Positions 35,282-43,769 of a stretch of 64,000 bases of DNA are shown piece by piece (position 1 is the first letter of the stretch; each line of letters starts with the position of its first letter). Origin of the DNA: Bog-473 sp963766995 (lineage in GTDB: Bacteria; Actinomycetota; Acidimicrobiia; Acidimicrobiales; RAAP-2); the NCBI GenBank assembly GCA_963766995.1, contig CAVYCE010000001.1, forward strand, positions 496,001 through 560,000, in the 5' to 3' direction. The notes below the pieces were generated by a model. That model saw only the letters and a list, made by a program, of their open reading frames with translations, was not told where the DNA came from and ran no database searches. The translations under genes were made by a program, and so were the position numbers.

Positions 35282-37188
35282 GTCTGCAGATCCCCGATGG
35301 CTCCGGCCAGGACTTCAAGTTCGGGCCGCCAGGCCGGAGGCGGCGTCAACGGTCGCACAATGAACTTGGAAAAACCCACGGCGAGGAATGACTCGAGCAT
35401 GGAACGCAGTCCATCGAGTCCTACCGGAATAATTTGGTCCAGCGGGCGACCCCGGGCCCGGCGCAGCAAGGGAGCCAGGGCCTCGTTAGTGAAGTCGAAG
35501 CCCTCCGGTGCATAGGAGAGGCTGATGCCGAAGTGCTCGGGACTAATGGACCGTCCGTGCTCAGCTGCCACTCGATCAATCACAGCCTTGCCCTCAGCTG
35601 CATCTTCGGGTGTGCACAATGCTGGGATCCAGCCGTCGCCGATGCGTCCACAGCGTTCCAGCGCGGCCGGCGCGTTGCCGCCGAGCCACACGTCGAAGGG
35701 ATCTTGCACCGGTCGAGGCGACACCGTGATGTCAGTGAACGAGCCCGCCGGACCCTCGTGGCTCACCACTTCACCAGCCCAAAGACGGCGTAGCACCGGC
35801 AATGCCTCGTCCATCAGTCCACCCCGTTCGGACGGGGCCACACCTATGGCGCGGCGCTCACCTCCGATTGAAATACCGGGCACGAAGGTGAGGAGGAAGC
35901 GGCCGCCGGAGAGCAGGTCGAGCGTGGCCACGGCCTTGGCCAGCCACACCAGGTTCCGGCCGGGCAGCAGCATGGTGGTCCCGATCTTTAGTTTCGGACA
36001 CGCGCCCGATACCCAAGCCAAGCCCACCAGCGGATCGGGTCCGGGTCGAGAAAGCACTTCGGGCAACCACAGCGAGTCGAAGCCGAACTCGGTGATGGAC
36101 TGCCCCAACGACACCATGTCGTCGGGTGCCAGGTTCTCTCCCCCAGCGCTAATGCCTATGCGGACCTTCATTGAGCAGCTCCTTGTCAGCGCGACCAGTG
36201 TCCGCTCCATTCCCGCATCGTCGACGTCGTGGTGGGTGACGAAGCGAACCGTGTGCTCTGCAATGGTGCCGGCCAAAATTCCGTGCTGCTCCAAATGGGC
36301 CAGCAGCTCGTCGACTTTGGGATGGCGAAAGCAGACGACGTTGGTGTGCACCGACGCCGGGTCGAGCCCGCAGTCGGGCCAATGTTCCGCCACCGCCTCG
36401 GCCAAGCGGCGGGCCCGAACATGGTCCTCGGGCAGTCGATCGATCATGTGACTGAGGGCGATAAGTCCCGGAGCGGCCAGTACTCCCGATTGGCGCATGC
36501 CCCCGCCCAGACGCTTGCGCTCCAGTCGGGCTTCGGCCATCACGTCGAGTGGCCCGGCCAGCACTGAACCTACCGGCGCGCACAGTCCCTTGGACAGGCA
36601 GGACATCACCGTGGTGGCCGGCTGGGCCCAGGCCCCCGCGGCCACGCCAGTGGAGGCCTCCGCGTTGAAGAGGCGGGCACCGTCGAGGTGGATCGGCAGA
36701 TCACCTGCCACTTCGACCACCGCTCGCAGACCTTCGCTGGTCCACGGCGCACCGGATGCGGCCATGTGCGTGTTCTCGAGGCTGACCAGCGACACCGTGG
36801 GCTGGTGATAGGAGGAGGCAGCAATGGCCGCCCGCACGTCGTCGGGTTTGAGCATCCCGTCGCTGTCGTCGAGGGCGATGAACTGAATGCCCGCATTGCG
36901 AGGGGCAGCACCGTATTCATAGGACACCACGTGCTGGCGCCGACCGGCCACGACGGCGGTGCCGGGAGTGGTCAGGACCCGGAAGGCGATCTGATTGGCC
37001 ATGGTGCCAGACGGCACGAAGACCGCCGCTGGCTTACCCACCCGTGCGGCGTAGGCCTCTTCCAAGGCCCGCACCGTTGGGTCCTCGCCGTAGTCGTCGT
37101 CGCCCACTTCGGCTGCGGCCATGGCCCGTCGCATGTCCGACGTCGGCTTGGTCACGGTGTCACTTCGCAGATCGACCAGGTCGGCCAC
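35278..37188 (-). CDS. Threonine aldolase fused in frame to an LLM-class F420/flavin oxidoreductase
   Basis: 636 residues in one frame. Residues 1-339 are a complete low-specificity L-threonine aldolase: LRSDTVTKPT, the Asp of HLDGARLFN (D169), and the PLP lysine K200 in SCLSKG. This enzyme splits threonine or allo-threonine to glycine and acetaldehyde. Residues 340-636, from MKVRIGISAGGENLAP (ATG 36171), are a full LLM oxidoreductase with DSLWLPEVLSRPGPDP and LSGGRFLLTFVPG. A strong AAGGAG lies 7 nt before the internal ATG, as in a separate gene. So this is either a recent stop-codon loss or a one-base error joining two coupled genes. Leaderless GTG start. Confidence 0.8.
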   Translation of the reverse strand: MADLVDLRSDTVTKPTSDMRRAMAAAEVGDDDYGEDPTVRALEEAYAARVGKPAAVFVPSGTMANQIAFRVLTTPGTAVVAGRRQHVVSYEYGAAPRNAGIQFIALDDSDGMLKPDDVRAAIAASSYHQPTVSLVSLENTHMAASGAPWTSEGLRAVVEVAGDLPIHLDGARLFNAEASTGVAAGAWAQPATTVMSCLSKGLCAPVGSVLAGPLDVMAEARLERKRLGGGMRQSGVLAAPGLIALSHMIDRLPEDHVRARRLAEAVAEHWPDCGLDPASVHTNVVCFRHPKVDELLAHLEQHGILAGTIAEHTVRFVTHHDVDDAGMERTLVALTRSCSMKVRIGISAGGENLAPDDMVSLGQSITEFGFDSLWLPEVLSRPGPDPLVGLAWVSGACPKLKIGTTMLLPGRNLVWLAKAVATLDLLSGGRFLLTFVPGISIGGERRAIGVAPSERGGLMDEALPVLRRLWAGEVVSHEGPAGSFTDITVSPRPVQDPFDVWLGGNAPAALERCGRIGDGWIPALCTPEDAAEGKAVIDRVAAEHGRSISPEHFGISLSYAPEGFDFTNEALAPLLRRARGRPLDQIIPVGLDGLRSMLESFLAVGFSKFIVRPLTPPPAWRPELEVLAGAIGDLQT

Positions 37189-37224
37189 GCGTTGAGACTA
37201 ACGGGGCCCCGTTAACATCCCGCG
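37189..37224. promoter_or_regulatory. Divergent leaderless promoters around a 16-bp palindrome
   Basis: Minus strand: TAGTCT (37195-37200), 6 nt, GTG 37188. Plus strand: TAACAT (37213-37218), 6 nt, GTG 37225. Between and overlapping both -10 boxes is the perfect palindrome TAACGGGGCCCCGTTA (37199-37214). A dimeric regulator bound there would cover both promoters at once. Confidence 0.7.
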
Positions 37225-37662
37225 GTGACCACTTCTTCGCCGTCCGAGTCCTCCGGAATTCCTGACTTCCTCAGCGGTCGTCACAGCATCCATGAGCTGC
37301 TCGATGTGGAAGTAATAGAGGCCACCGCTGAGCGCGTGGTGCTCCGACTGCCCATCACCTGGAAGGTGCATCAGCCCTACGGGATTTTGCACGGCGGGGT
37401 GTCGGCTCTGCTGGCCGAATCCGCCGCCAGTTTCGGTGGGGCGCTGGCTGCTGGGCCTGGCTACCAAGTGGTGGGCACCGAACTCAACGCCAGCCATCTG
37501 CGCGGGGTGTCCGATGGCCATCTGACGGCCACGGCCACGCCGATCCGGGTGGGAAGGACAGTCCAGGTCTGGGGTATTTCCCTGGTCGACGATGCGGGTC
37601 GGGCCATCTGCGAGGCCCGTTGCAGCTTGGCTGTACGACCCGAGGTTGTCGGATCGGAGTAG
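37225..37662 (+). CDS. PaaI-type hotdog-fold thioesterase
   Basis: 145 residues from GTG 37225. The hotdog-fold motif HQPYGILHGGVSALLAES carries the catalytic acidic/His region of PaaI and MenI-type thioesterases, followed by VGTELNASHLRGV. It hydrolyses an aryl- or acyl-CoA in the cytoplasm, possibly 1,4-dihydroxy-2-naphthoyl-CoA; the substrate is not certain. It shares a palindromic control region with the divergent aldolase-LLM gene. Confidence 0.87.
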   Translation: MTTSSPSESSGIPDFLSGRHSIHELLDVEVIEATAERVVLRLPITWKVHQPYGILHGGVSALLAESAASFGGALAAGPGYQVVGTELNASHLRGVSDGHLTATATPIRVGRTVQVWGISLVDDAGRAICEARCSLAVRPEVVGSE

Positions 37663-37682
37663 GCAGGGCAGTGGCCGCGGCG

Positions 37683-37694
37683 TAACATGACAGT
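37683..37694 (+). promoter_or_regulatory. Leaderless -10 of the broken LLM gene
   Basis: TAACAT (37683-37688), 6 nt, then GTG 37695. The promoter is intact although the gene is not. Confidence 0.5.
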
Positions 37695-38660
37695 GTGACG
37701 CCGGTGGGAAATGAAGCACGTCGTCCGACGCTTGGGTTGATCCTTCCAGCCAGCTTGCAGGAAGAATCTTCACCCCCTCTTGGTACTACCAACGGTGCTA
37801 CTGGCGGAACGGCCGCGGCACTTTCCGACCTCTGCCGGCGGGCCGAAGCCACCGGCGCCGATTCATTGTGGGCGGTCGATCACGTCTTTTGGCCCCACCC
37901 CATCAACGATTGTCTGACCACCCTGGCCATCGCTGCCGCATCCACCCGACGACCGACGCTCGGGAGCTGCGTGCTGCAGTTGCCGCTACGCCACGACCGG
38001 CGAGTTGGCCAAGCAGGCCACCGCATTGCAGCTGCTGTCCGGGGGGCGGTTCGTGCTCGGCCTGGGTGTGGGGAGCCATGCGCCGGCGAGTACGAGCGGG
38101 CCGGGGTCGACTTCCACCGCGGGGTCGCCTGATGGACGAAGGCATCGCCGCGCTGCGCCAAGCCTGGAGTGACGACCGGTGACGGTGTACGTCCAGGAGC
38201 CGGCCGTCGATTCCGGTTCCGCTATGGATCGGCGGTTCCAGCGTGGCCGCCCGGCGGCGTGCCGCTGCCCTTGGTGACGGGTGGGTGCCGCTGTTCATCA
38301 CGGCCGACGACTACGGCTCAGCGGTGCAGCGCGTTGCGCCGAGAGACCGTGGAGGCGGTCGATCGCGCCGATGCGGTCGAGCCCGCCGTGGTGGTTTTCA
38401 TGCGCGTCGGCGCTGAGGGCGAGGCCCGGGCCGACGGCGCACAGTGGCTGTCCAATCTCTACGGGGTACCCCCCAAGGCCTTCGATCGCCATCTCGTGGC
38501 CGGGCCGTCCGAGCATTGCGCGGCAGAGCTCGGAAAGTACGTTCAAGCCGGTGCCCGCCACGTCGTGGTGATGGTGGCCGGGAACGATGCTGTGCGGCAC
38601 TTCGGGTTCCTGCGCTCGGCCTTTGTGGCTTACACCGAGAGCAGGCTGGCGGGGGTGACT
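37695..38660 (+). pseudogene. LLM-class (F420-type) oxidoreductase with several frameshifts
   Basis: Translation pieced over three frames gives an LLM enzyme: N-terminal PTLGLILPASLQ, GADSLWAVDHVFWPHP, then LSGGRFVLGLGVGSHAP, EYERAGVDFHR, RLMDEGIAALRQAWSDD, PVPLWIGGSSVAARRRAAAL, and finally GPSEHCAAELGKYVQAGARH. Frame changes are needed near 37997, 38085, 38120, 38332 and probably near 38655. Several fall in short G/C runs, and the join around 38180-38210 may also have lost residues. It cannot give a full protein as written. First of three damaged genes in a row. Confidence 0.8.
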
Positions 38661-38663
38661 GCG

Positions 38664-39856
38664 ATGACCACCACCGACATCGCCATCCTCGGGCACCGGC
38701 ATGACCGACATGAGCCGGCGCGACCTCTCGCCCGAGACCATGGCCTACCAGGCCACCCACGAGGCCCTGGCCGATGCCAGCATCGAGCCCGATCAGCTGG
38801 GCCTGGTCATCGTTGGGAACGCCACGGCCGGTCGCCTGTGCGATCAGGCCTGCGTGCGCGGCCAGACCTGGCTGCGCAAGGCTGGCCTGAGCGAGGTCGC
38901 CATCATCAACGTTGACAACTCTTGCGCCGGTGGCAGCTCAGCGCTGCACTTGGCCACCATGGTGGCGGCCACCATGGACCGCCCGATCCTTGCCCTTGGA
39001 GTCGAGAAGATGTGGACGGGTAACCGGACCGAGACCATGGCCGGCATTGAGGACGGGCTGCCAGCGGACTACCGGCTACGACCTCCACAACCGCCGTCAT
39101 GCCGACGACAATCCGGCCGGCAGCATTCTGATGGGACTCAACAACAGCTGGGCCCAGCGCATCATGGCGGACCGGGGCGTCACGGTGCGGCACATTGCCG
39201 CCGCCGCCGTGAAGGCATTCGATCACGCTGCTCGGAATCCACTGGCGCAATGCCAGCGCACGGCCACCATCGAAGAGGTCATGGCCTCGCCGCAGGTGGC
39301 CGGAGTCCTGACCCGATTGATGTGCAGTTCCTTCACCGACGGAGGCGCCGCCGTGGTGGTCGGCGGCCCCTCGGTTGCCGCTCCGACCTCCGCCCCTCGT
39401 ATCATCGGCTCGGTGGCCCGCTCTGGAAATGGTTCGCTCGACTATCACGATCGATTGACCCAGGCTGCCGACGCCGCCTGGGAGTCCTGGGGCTTCGGTC
39501 CCGGTGATGTCGATCTGGTTGAACTGCACGACGCCACCGCGGCCGAGGAGCTCTACGCCCTCGAGTCTCTCGGGTTTTTCGAAATCGGTGCAGCCGGTCC
39601 GGCCACAGAAGCTGGCATGACCAGGGTGGATAGCCCCGGGTTGGTGGTGAACTCGAGCGGTGGCCTGGTCGGACGCGGACACCCATTGGGCGCCACCGGG
39701 TTGGCCCAGGTAGTGGAGTTGGCCAATCAGTTCAGGGGTCGAGCCGGAGCGAGACAGGTGCCCGGGGCTCGCCTGGGTGTGGCGGTGAACACCGGCGGCA
39801 TCATTGAGGGGGACGCCGGATTCGTCGGCATGCATGCCATTCGGGCGGGTGCATAA
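38664..39856 (+). pseudogene. Thiolase/lipid-transfer-like acyltransferase with two frameshifts
   Basis: Start MTTTDIAILG at 38664. The frame slips at the GGG run 38691-38693 into MTDMSRRDLSPETMAYQ, which contains the thiolase cysteine in NVDNSCAGGSSALHLA. It slips again near 39073 before YDLHNRRHADDNPAGS, and continues to ELHDATAAEELYALESLG and the C-terminal GRGHPLGATGLAQVVEL. All catalytic blocks of the SCP2-thiolase type are present across the frames. In steroid or fatty-acid breakdown such enzymes cleave or condense acyl-CoAs. The stop overlaps the next start (TAATG). Confidence 0.8.
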
Positions 39857-40780
39857 TGCCCGGCATCCGCATTTCGGGTTGCGGCATCGCCGTCCCGGAC
39901 AAGATCGTGACCAACGACGATTTCGCAGTCCGTATCGACACCAGCGACGCCTGGATCACCGAGCGCACAGGCATTAAGACAGCGCCACTTCGGGGGCACC
40001 ACCTCGGGGCTGGCCATTGAGGCCGGGCGCAACGCCCTCGAAGCGGCGGGACGCACGGCCAGCGAGATTGCCCACGTCATTCTTGCCACCACGACCCCGG
40101 ACGGCGTCATCCCCGCCGTCGCGCCCAGGGTGGCACACGAGCTGGGGATTAAAGGCGGGGCCTTCGACCTCAACGCGGCGTGTTCGGGCTTCGTCTACGG
40201 CCTGGTGACCGTGGCCGGCTTCATTGGCACCGGTTCGGGACCCATCTTGCTGATCGGTTCGGAGACGCTGTCCAAGTTCACTGATCTCGACGACCGCTCC
40301 ATCGCCATCATTGTCGGCGACGGCGCCGGCGCAGTGGTGGTTGAGCCAGTAGAGGGCCCGGGCGGCTTGGTCAGTTGGAACCTCAACTCGGATGGATCAC
40401 TGCGGCACCTCCTCTACTGCGACCATGGCGGCACCCTGTTCATGGACGGGAAAGAGGTGTTCCGCAAGGCCGTGCGCGTGGTAGTCGAGTCGGCCGAACA
40501 GGCCATGGCCGAGGCCGGCATCACGGCCGACGACGTATCGCTGTTCATCCCCCACCAAGCCAACCTCCGCATCATTCAGGCGGCGTGCCAACGACTAGGC
40601 ATCCCCGAGGAGCGGGCCGTCGTCGTCATCGATCGCTACGGCAACACCTCGTCAGCTTCCATACCGCTGGCTCTGCACGATGCGCTGAGCACCGGCCGGG
40701 TGCACCAGGGCGACAATCTGTTGTTCACTGGCTTTGGTGGTGGCATGACGTGGGCCAGCGCCGTCTTCCGTTGGGTGTGA
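39856..40780 (+). pseudogene. 3-oxoacyl-ACP synthase III (FabH-like) with one frameshift
   Basis: The first 40 codons read MPGIRISGCGIAVPDK to WITERTGIK, then the frame is lost near 39978 and reaches a stop. In the next frame the protein continues RHFGGTTSGLAIEAGRNALE, followed by the catalytic Cys in NAACSGFVYGLV, the His in IPHQANLRII and the Asn in RYGNTSSASIPLAL, to 40780. One extra base at the AAGACAG region explains the break. The intact enzyme would condense an acyl-CoA with malonyl-ACP. The stop overlaps the downstream nucleotidyltransferase start (GTGA). Confidence 0.82.
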
Positions 40781-41622
40781 ATCCCGCACTCGTCATCCTG
40801 GCCGCCGGTCGGGCTCGACGATTCGGCGGCTGCAAGCCCCTCGCACCCGTTGGCACCCACGGTGAGGCCGTGATCGACCTGGTGGCCAGCGACGCGCTCG
40901 CCGGTGGCTTCGGCACCATCGTGCTGGTGCTGGGACCCGCCACCGGGCCGGCCATTCGCTATCACGTGGAACGGACGTGGCCATCGAGCGTCGACGTGCG
41001 TTTCGCCTATCAAGAGGCACCGCTGGGCACCGTCCACGCCGTGCTCGCCGCCTCCGAACATGTAGGCGACGCGCCCTATGGCGTGGGCAACGCGGACGAC
41101 GTGTACGGGCAGGCCGCCTGTGCTCAGTTGGCCGCCCACCTCTCGGGGGGTTCATCCGTCAACGCGCTGGTGGGCTACCTGCTGTCCCGTGCTGTAGTCG
41201 GCGATTCTCCTGTGACGCGGGGCCTCTGTCGGGTGAGCGGCGATGGCCACCTGTTGGGCGTCGACGAGCGGCGCAGTGTGCACGCAGACGGAAACGGCGG
41301 CTTTGTCTCCGACGACGGGCTGCAACCGGCCCAGCTGGCACCGGATTCCCGAGTCTCCATGAACCTGTGGGGATTCACGCCGGAATTCCACAAGATGCTG
41401 CGCCTAGCCATGGATGCCGCGGTCGACGCTTCGGAGGAATCCGAGGTGCTCTTGCCCGAGGTGGTGGCCCACTCTTTGGACAGCAGCCCATTTCAGGTGC
41501 TCCCCACTGACGCGTCCTGCATTGGGGTGACGCATCCCGATGATCTCGGGCTGGTGCAAGCCGACATCAACCGCCAGGTCGGTCGGGGCGATCGTCCCGC
41601 CACACTCTGGTCCCGCGTCTGA
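40777..41622 (+). CDS. Nucleotidyltransferase (NTP_transferase family)
   Basis: 281 residues from GTG 40777, overlapping the KAS III stop by 4 nt. The N-terminus LVILAAGRARRFGGCKPLAPV is the classical nucleotide-binding loop (LAAGxGxRxxxxK) of sugar-phosphate nucleotidyltransferases, and YGVGNADDVYG supplies the metal aspartates. The C-terminal half is unlike well-known GlmU or RmlA proteins. It transfers NMP to a phosphorylated acceptor; which one is unknown. It is intact although the three genes before it are broken. Its stop lies inside an inverted repeat. Confidence 0.82.
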   Translation: MNPALVILAAGRARRFGGCKPLAPVGTHGEAVIDLVASDALAGGFGTIVLVLGPATGPAIRYHVERTWPSSVDVRFAYQEAPLGTVHAVLAASEHVGDAPYGVGNADDVYGQAACAQLAAHLSGGSSVNALVGYLLSRAVVGDSPVTRGLCRVSGDGHLLGVDERRSVHADGNGGFVSDDGLQPAQLAPDSRVSMNLWGFTPEFHKMLRLAMDAAVDASEESEVLLPEVVAHSLDSSPFQVLPTDASCIGVTHPDDLGLVQADINRQVGRGDRPATLWSRV

Positions 41623-41651
41623 ACAGTCGAACTTTTTTAACCCCAGACGCG
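41614..41651. other. 8-bp inverted repeat enclosing a T6 run at the end of the nucleotidyltransferase gene
   Basis: CGCGTCTG (41614-41621) pairs perfectly with CAGACGCG (41644-41651). The 22-nt loop contains T6 at 41633-41638, so it is not the standard stem-then-T-run terminator. Confidence 0.4.
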
Positions 41652-41729
41652 ACGCAACCCCGAGTAACCGTTCGGCCGAAGCCTCCCGTGCTCCTCGGGG
41701 CCACGTCTAGGACAACCCGCCGACGTCGT

Positions 41730-41756
41730 ACCGGGATCGTGTCGGACAATCCCGGT
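41730..41756. other. Perfect 8-bp inverted repeat
   Basis: ACCGGGAT (41730-41737) and ATCCCGGT (41749-41756) with an 11-nt loop. No T-run follows. It could be a hairpin in a transcript or a DNA-binding site. Confidence 0.45.
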
Positions 41757-41847
41757 CCGAGCCTGGTCCAGCGACTCCAGGGAAGTCACCGGCCCGTAAC
41801 ACGGACCACCCATGTCGAAAACTTCCCCCCGCTCCGGCCGCGAGCCC

Positions 41848-41957
41848 CTTGCGGGACTCAAAGCCGACCCTCGATCCAGCCTTGCGGCTGTCTCTCGGCC
41901 ACCTTCCAGCTCACCTTGCGGCTCACCTTCCGGCTTCCTTTCCGCCAGCCTTGCGGC
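41848..41957. repeat. Four CTTGCGG cores at about 34-nt spacing
   Basis: CTTGCGGG at 41848 and CTTGCGGC at 41881, 41915 and 41950: intervals of 33, 34 and 35 nt. Three copies extend to short palindromes (CCCTTGCGGG, CAGCCTTGCGGCTG, GCCTTGCGGC). A second degenerate element CCTTCCAGC/CCTTCCGGC lies between the later copies. Period and symmetry suggest an array of protein sites or an imperfect tandem repeat. Confidence 0.55.
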
Positions 41958-42188
41958 CGTTGGTCGGGGTTCGGCGGGCTTTCGTTTCCGAACTGATCAC
42001 AGGTTGCGCTTCGCGTCACGCAAGGTCAATAACGATTCGCGAAATCCCGATGTTCTCCCCATCTTTTGCAATGTCGTCCCCAACTGTCACCCGATTCGTC
42101 CCCCGGTTATCCCCAAATCGCGTTCTGGGACAGGTGCAGAAGTACCCTTTCGGTGGCGGAGCAACAGCAAAAACAAGTGGGGTGCGCG

Positions 42189-42608
42189 ATGGGTTTCTAC
42201 GACAGCTTCTATTCGTTTGTGGGAGATGTTCCCGGTGGGGCTGCTGGGGCGGGAATCGATTCATGGCCTGAAGGCACTGACGCGCTTGATGCGCCGGCGG
42301 CGGCGCCGGCGACCCTTGACACGCTGGCCGAGGAGTTCGTGGACAACGAGGCTGGGGTCAACGAGGTCTTCGACCAGGTGGAAGCCGATGCGGATGCCGA
42401 CCCGTTCTTGGCCATGACGCACGCCACCGCACTGGTTGGGATCATCAATCACGCCCAGACCAAAACCAGCAAGCTTTCGAATCGATTGGCCGAAGCCATC
42501 AATCGACTGCATGCCATTTTGGAAAAGATCAAGGCCACGACCAATGCAACCTCCTTCACCATCACTGTTGGATTTCCCTTCAATTTGTCGATCAGCGTGA
42601 CGTTCTGA
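42189..42608 (+). CDS. Small uncharacterised acidic protein
   Basis: 139 residues from ATG 42189 with GTGGGGTG upstream. It opens MGFYDSFYSFVGDVPGG, is Ala/Asp-rich in the middle (TDALDAPAAAPATLDTLAEE), has an amphipathic helical stretch TKTSKLSNRLAEAINRLHAI, and ends in a hydrophobic beta-like tail FTITVGFPFNLSISVTF. No signal peptide or known domain. It follows the repeat-bearing non-coding stretch and precedes a GNAT by 5 bp. The helix plus terminal strand layout could suit a self-assembling or coat-like protein, but this is a guess. Confidence 0.65.
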   Translation: MGFYDSFYSFVGDVPGGAAGAGIDSWPEGTDALDAPAAAPATLDTLAEEFVDNEAGVNEVFDQVEADADADPFLAMTHATALVGIINHAQTKTSKLSNRLAEAINRLHAILEKIKATTNATSFTITVGFPFNLSISVTF

Positions 42609-42613
42609 GCCCG

Positions 42614-43147
42614 TTGGACCAGCCTGAACAGATCAGCTTCCGATCGGCGACCGCCGACGATGCTGACGCCATCGCGCTCCTGCACGCCGGCAGTTGGCGC
42701 CGCAACTACCGGGGCGCCTACCCGGATCACTACTTGGATGGTCCGGTCTTCGCCGATCGGCAGACCCTGTGGCGAGAACGATTGGCGCATCCGGGCCCTG
42801 AGACAGCCACCATCGTGGCTGAATGCGAGGGCCAGGTGGTTGGTCTCTCCCACACGGTGTACGAAGACGATCCGAAGTGGGGAGCGCTGCTCGACAATCT
42901 GCACGTGACGCACGAGTTAAAAGGGCGGGGCGTCGGCACTCGTCTGATGTCCGAAACGGCCCATCGATTGCTAAATGGGCACGCCGGCATGCCCTTGTAT
43001 CTGTGGGTGCTCGCGCAGAACACGGCTGGTCAGGCCTTCTACGGCGCCCGGGGTGGCGTATGCGTGGAACGCCGGTCTCGAGCTCCGCTTCCCGGTGAAG
43101 CCCTCCGCTACGCCTGGTCCGACCCGTCGGTGTTGCTCACCAGATGA
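42614..43147 (+). CDS. GNAT family N-acetyltransferase
   Basis: 177 residues from a TTG start, 5 bp after the previous stop. RSATADDADAIALLHAGSWR is the usual start of GNAT strand 1, and the acetyl-CoA loop is HELKGRGVGTRLMSETAHR, followed by YLWVLAQNTAGQAFYGARGG. Acceptor unknown. The C-terminus overlaps the convergent ICMT gene by 11 bp. Confidence 0.83.
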   Translation: MDQPEQISFRSATADDADAIALLHAGSWRRNYRGAYPDHYLDGPVFADRQTLWRERLAHPGPETATIVAECEGQVVGLSHTVYEDDPKWGALLDNLHVTHELKGRGVGTRLMSETAHRLLNGHAGMPLYLWVLAQNTAGQAFYGARGGVCVERRSRAPLPGEALRYAWSDPSVLLTR

Positions 43148-43769
43148 ACGGAACCAGGCGCTTGTGGGTCGCCGCGTAAGCCTTGTAGGGATCCCCCAGT
43201 TGCGTCACGAGGGCCTTCTCCTCCGCGTTGATCCGGAAGATCAGTCCGCCCAGCATGGCGACCCCGATGCAGAGCAGGTACCACCAGTTAGCCATCAGCA
43301 GCAGGAGACCGGAGTAACCCAAAAGGATGCCGACGTAACTCGGGTGTCGCACGAACCGATAGGGGCCGGTGGTGATCACGGGCTGGTCAGCACTGGTCTG
43401 CACGTTGAAGGTGAAGTAGTGCCCGAGGGTCCTGAAACTCCAAAGACGCAAGCCCATGCCGCACCACAAGAGCACCAGCCCTATGCATCCGAGGCCGATC
43501 CACATCGGACCAAGCGGATACTTTTCCGTCAGGAACACACCGGCGGCGAATCCGGCGATGCCAAAGACGCGGAGGTACAGGGCGCTGCCCCGGGACGCCC
43601 GCACGCCTTCAGGCCGGCGATGGAGGCCTTGGCGGACTTCGAAGGTGACCCAGACAACCATGGTGGCGATCATCAACCCCAACGCCCAGGGTCGACCCGC
43701 CACGAAGGCGTGCAGGACGAGCGCTGGGTTCGACGATGGCCAAATGACGGTGGTGACGCCGCCGCTCAC
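43137..43769 (-). CDS. Isoprenylcysteine carboxyl methyltransferase (ICMT/PEMT) family membrane protein
   Basis: 210 residues from a GTG start. Five or so hydrophobic helices are followed by the SAM-binding signature GPYRFVRHPSYVGILL and the C-terminal RINAEEKALVTQLGDPYKAY, both diagnostic of the ICMT/phospholipid-methyltransferase family. Bacterial members methylate lipids, carotenoids or small carboxylates in the membrane. The start overlaps the SDR stop by four bases (GTGA). Confidence 0.87.
   Translation of the reverse strand: MSGGVTTVIWPSSNPALVLHAFVAGRPWALGLMIATMVVWVTFEVRQGLHRRPEGVRASRGSALYLRVFGIAGFAAGVFLTEKYPLGPMWIGLGCIGLVLLWCGMGLRLWSFRTLGHYFTFNVQTSADQPVITTGPYRFVRHPSYVGILLGYSGLLLLMANWWYLLCIGVAMLGGLIFRINAEEKALVTQLGDPYKAYAATHKRLVPFIW

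Larger units (their letters stand above)
41623..42188. other. 566-bp non-coding stretch
   Basis: No credible gene on either strand; the open frames here are short, overlap one another and carry no motifs. It holds two inverted repeats (41614-41651 and 41730-41756), the periodic CTTGCGG repeat (41848-41957), an inverted TTGCG/CGCAA pair at 42003-42022, and the ribosome site of the next gene (GTGGGGTG). Confidence 0.6.

Noticed and set aside
41848..41957. CRISPR array
   Set aside because: Cores are only 7-8 bases, the units differ elsewhere and there is no cas gene nearby.
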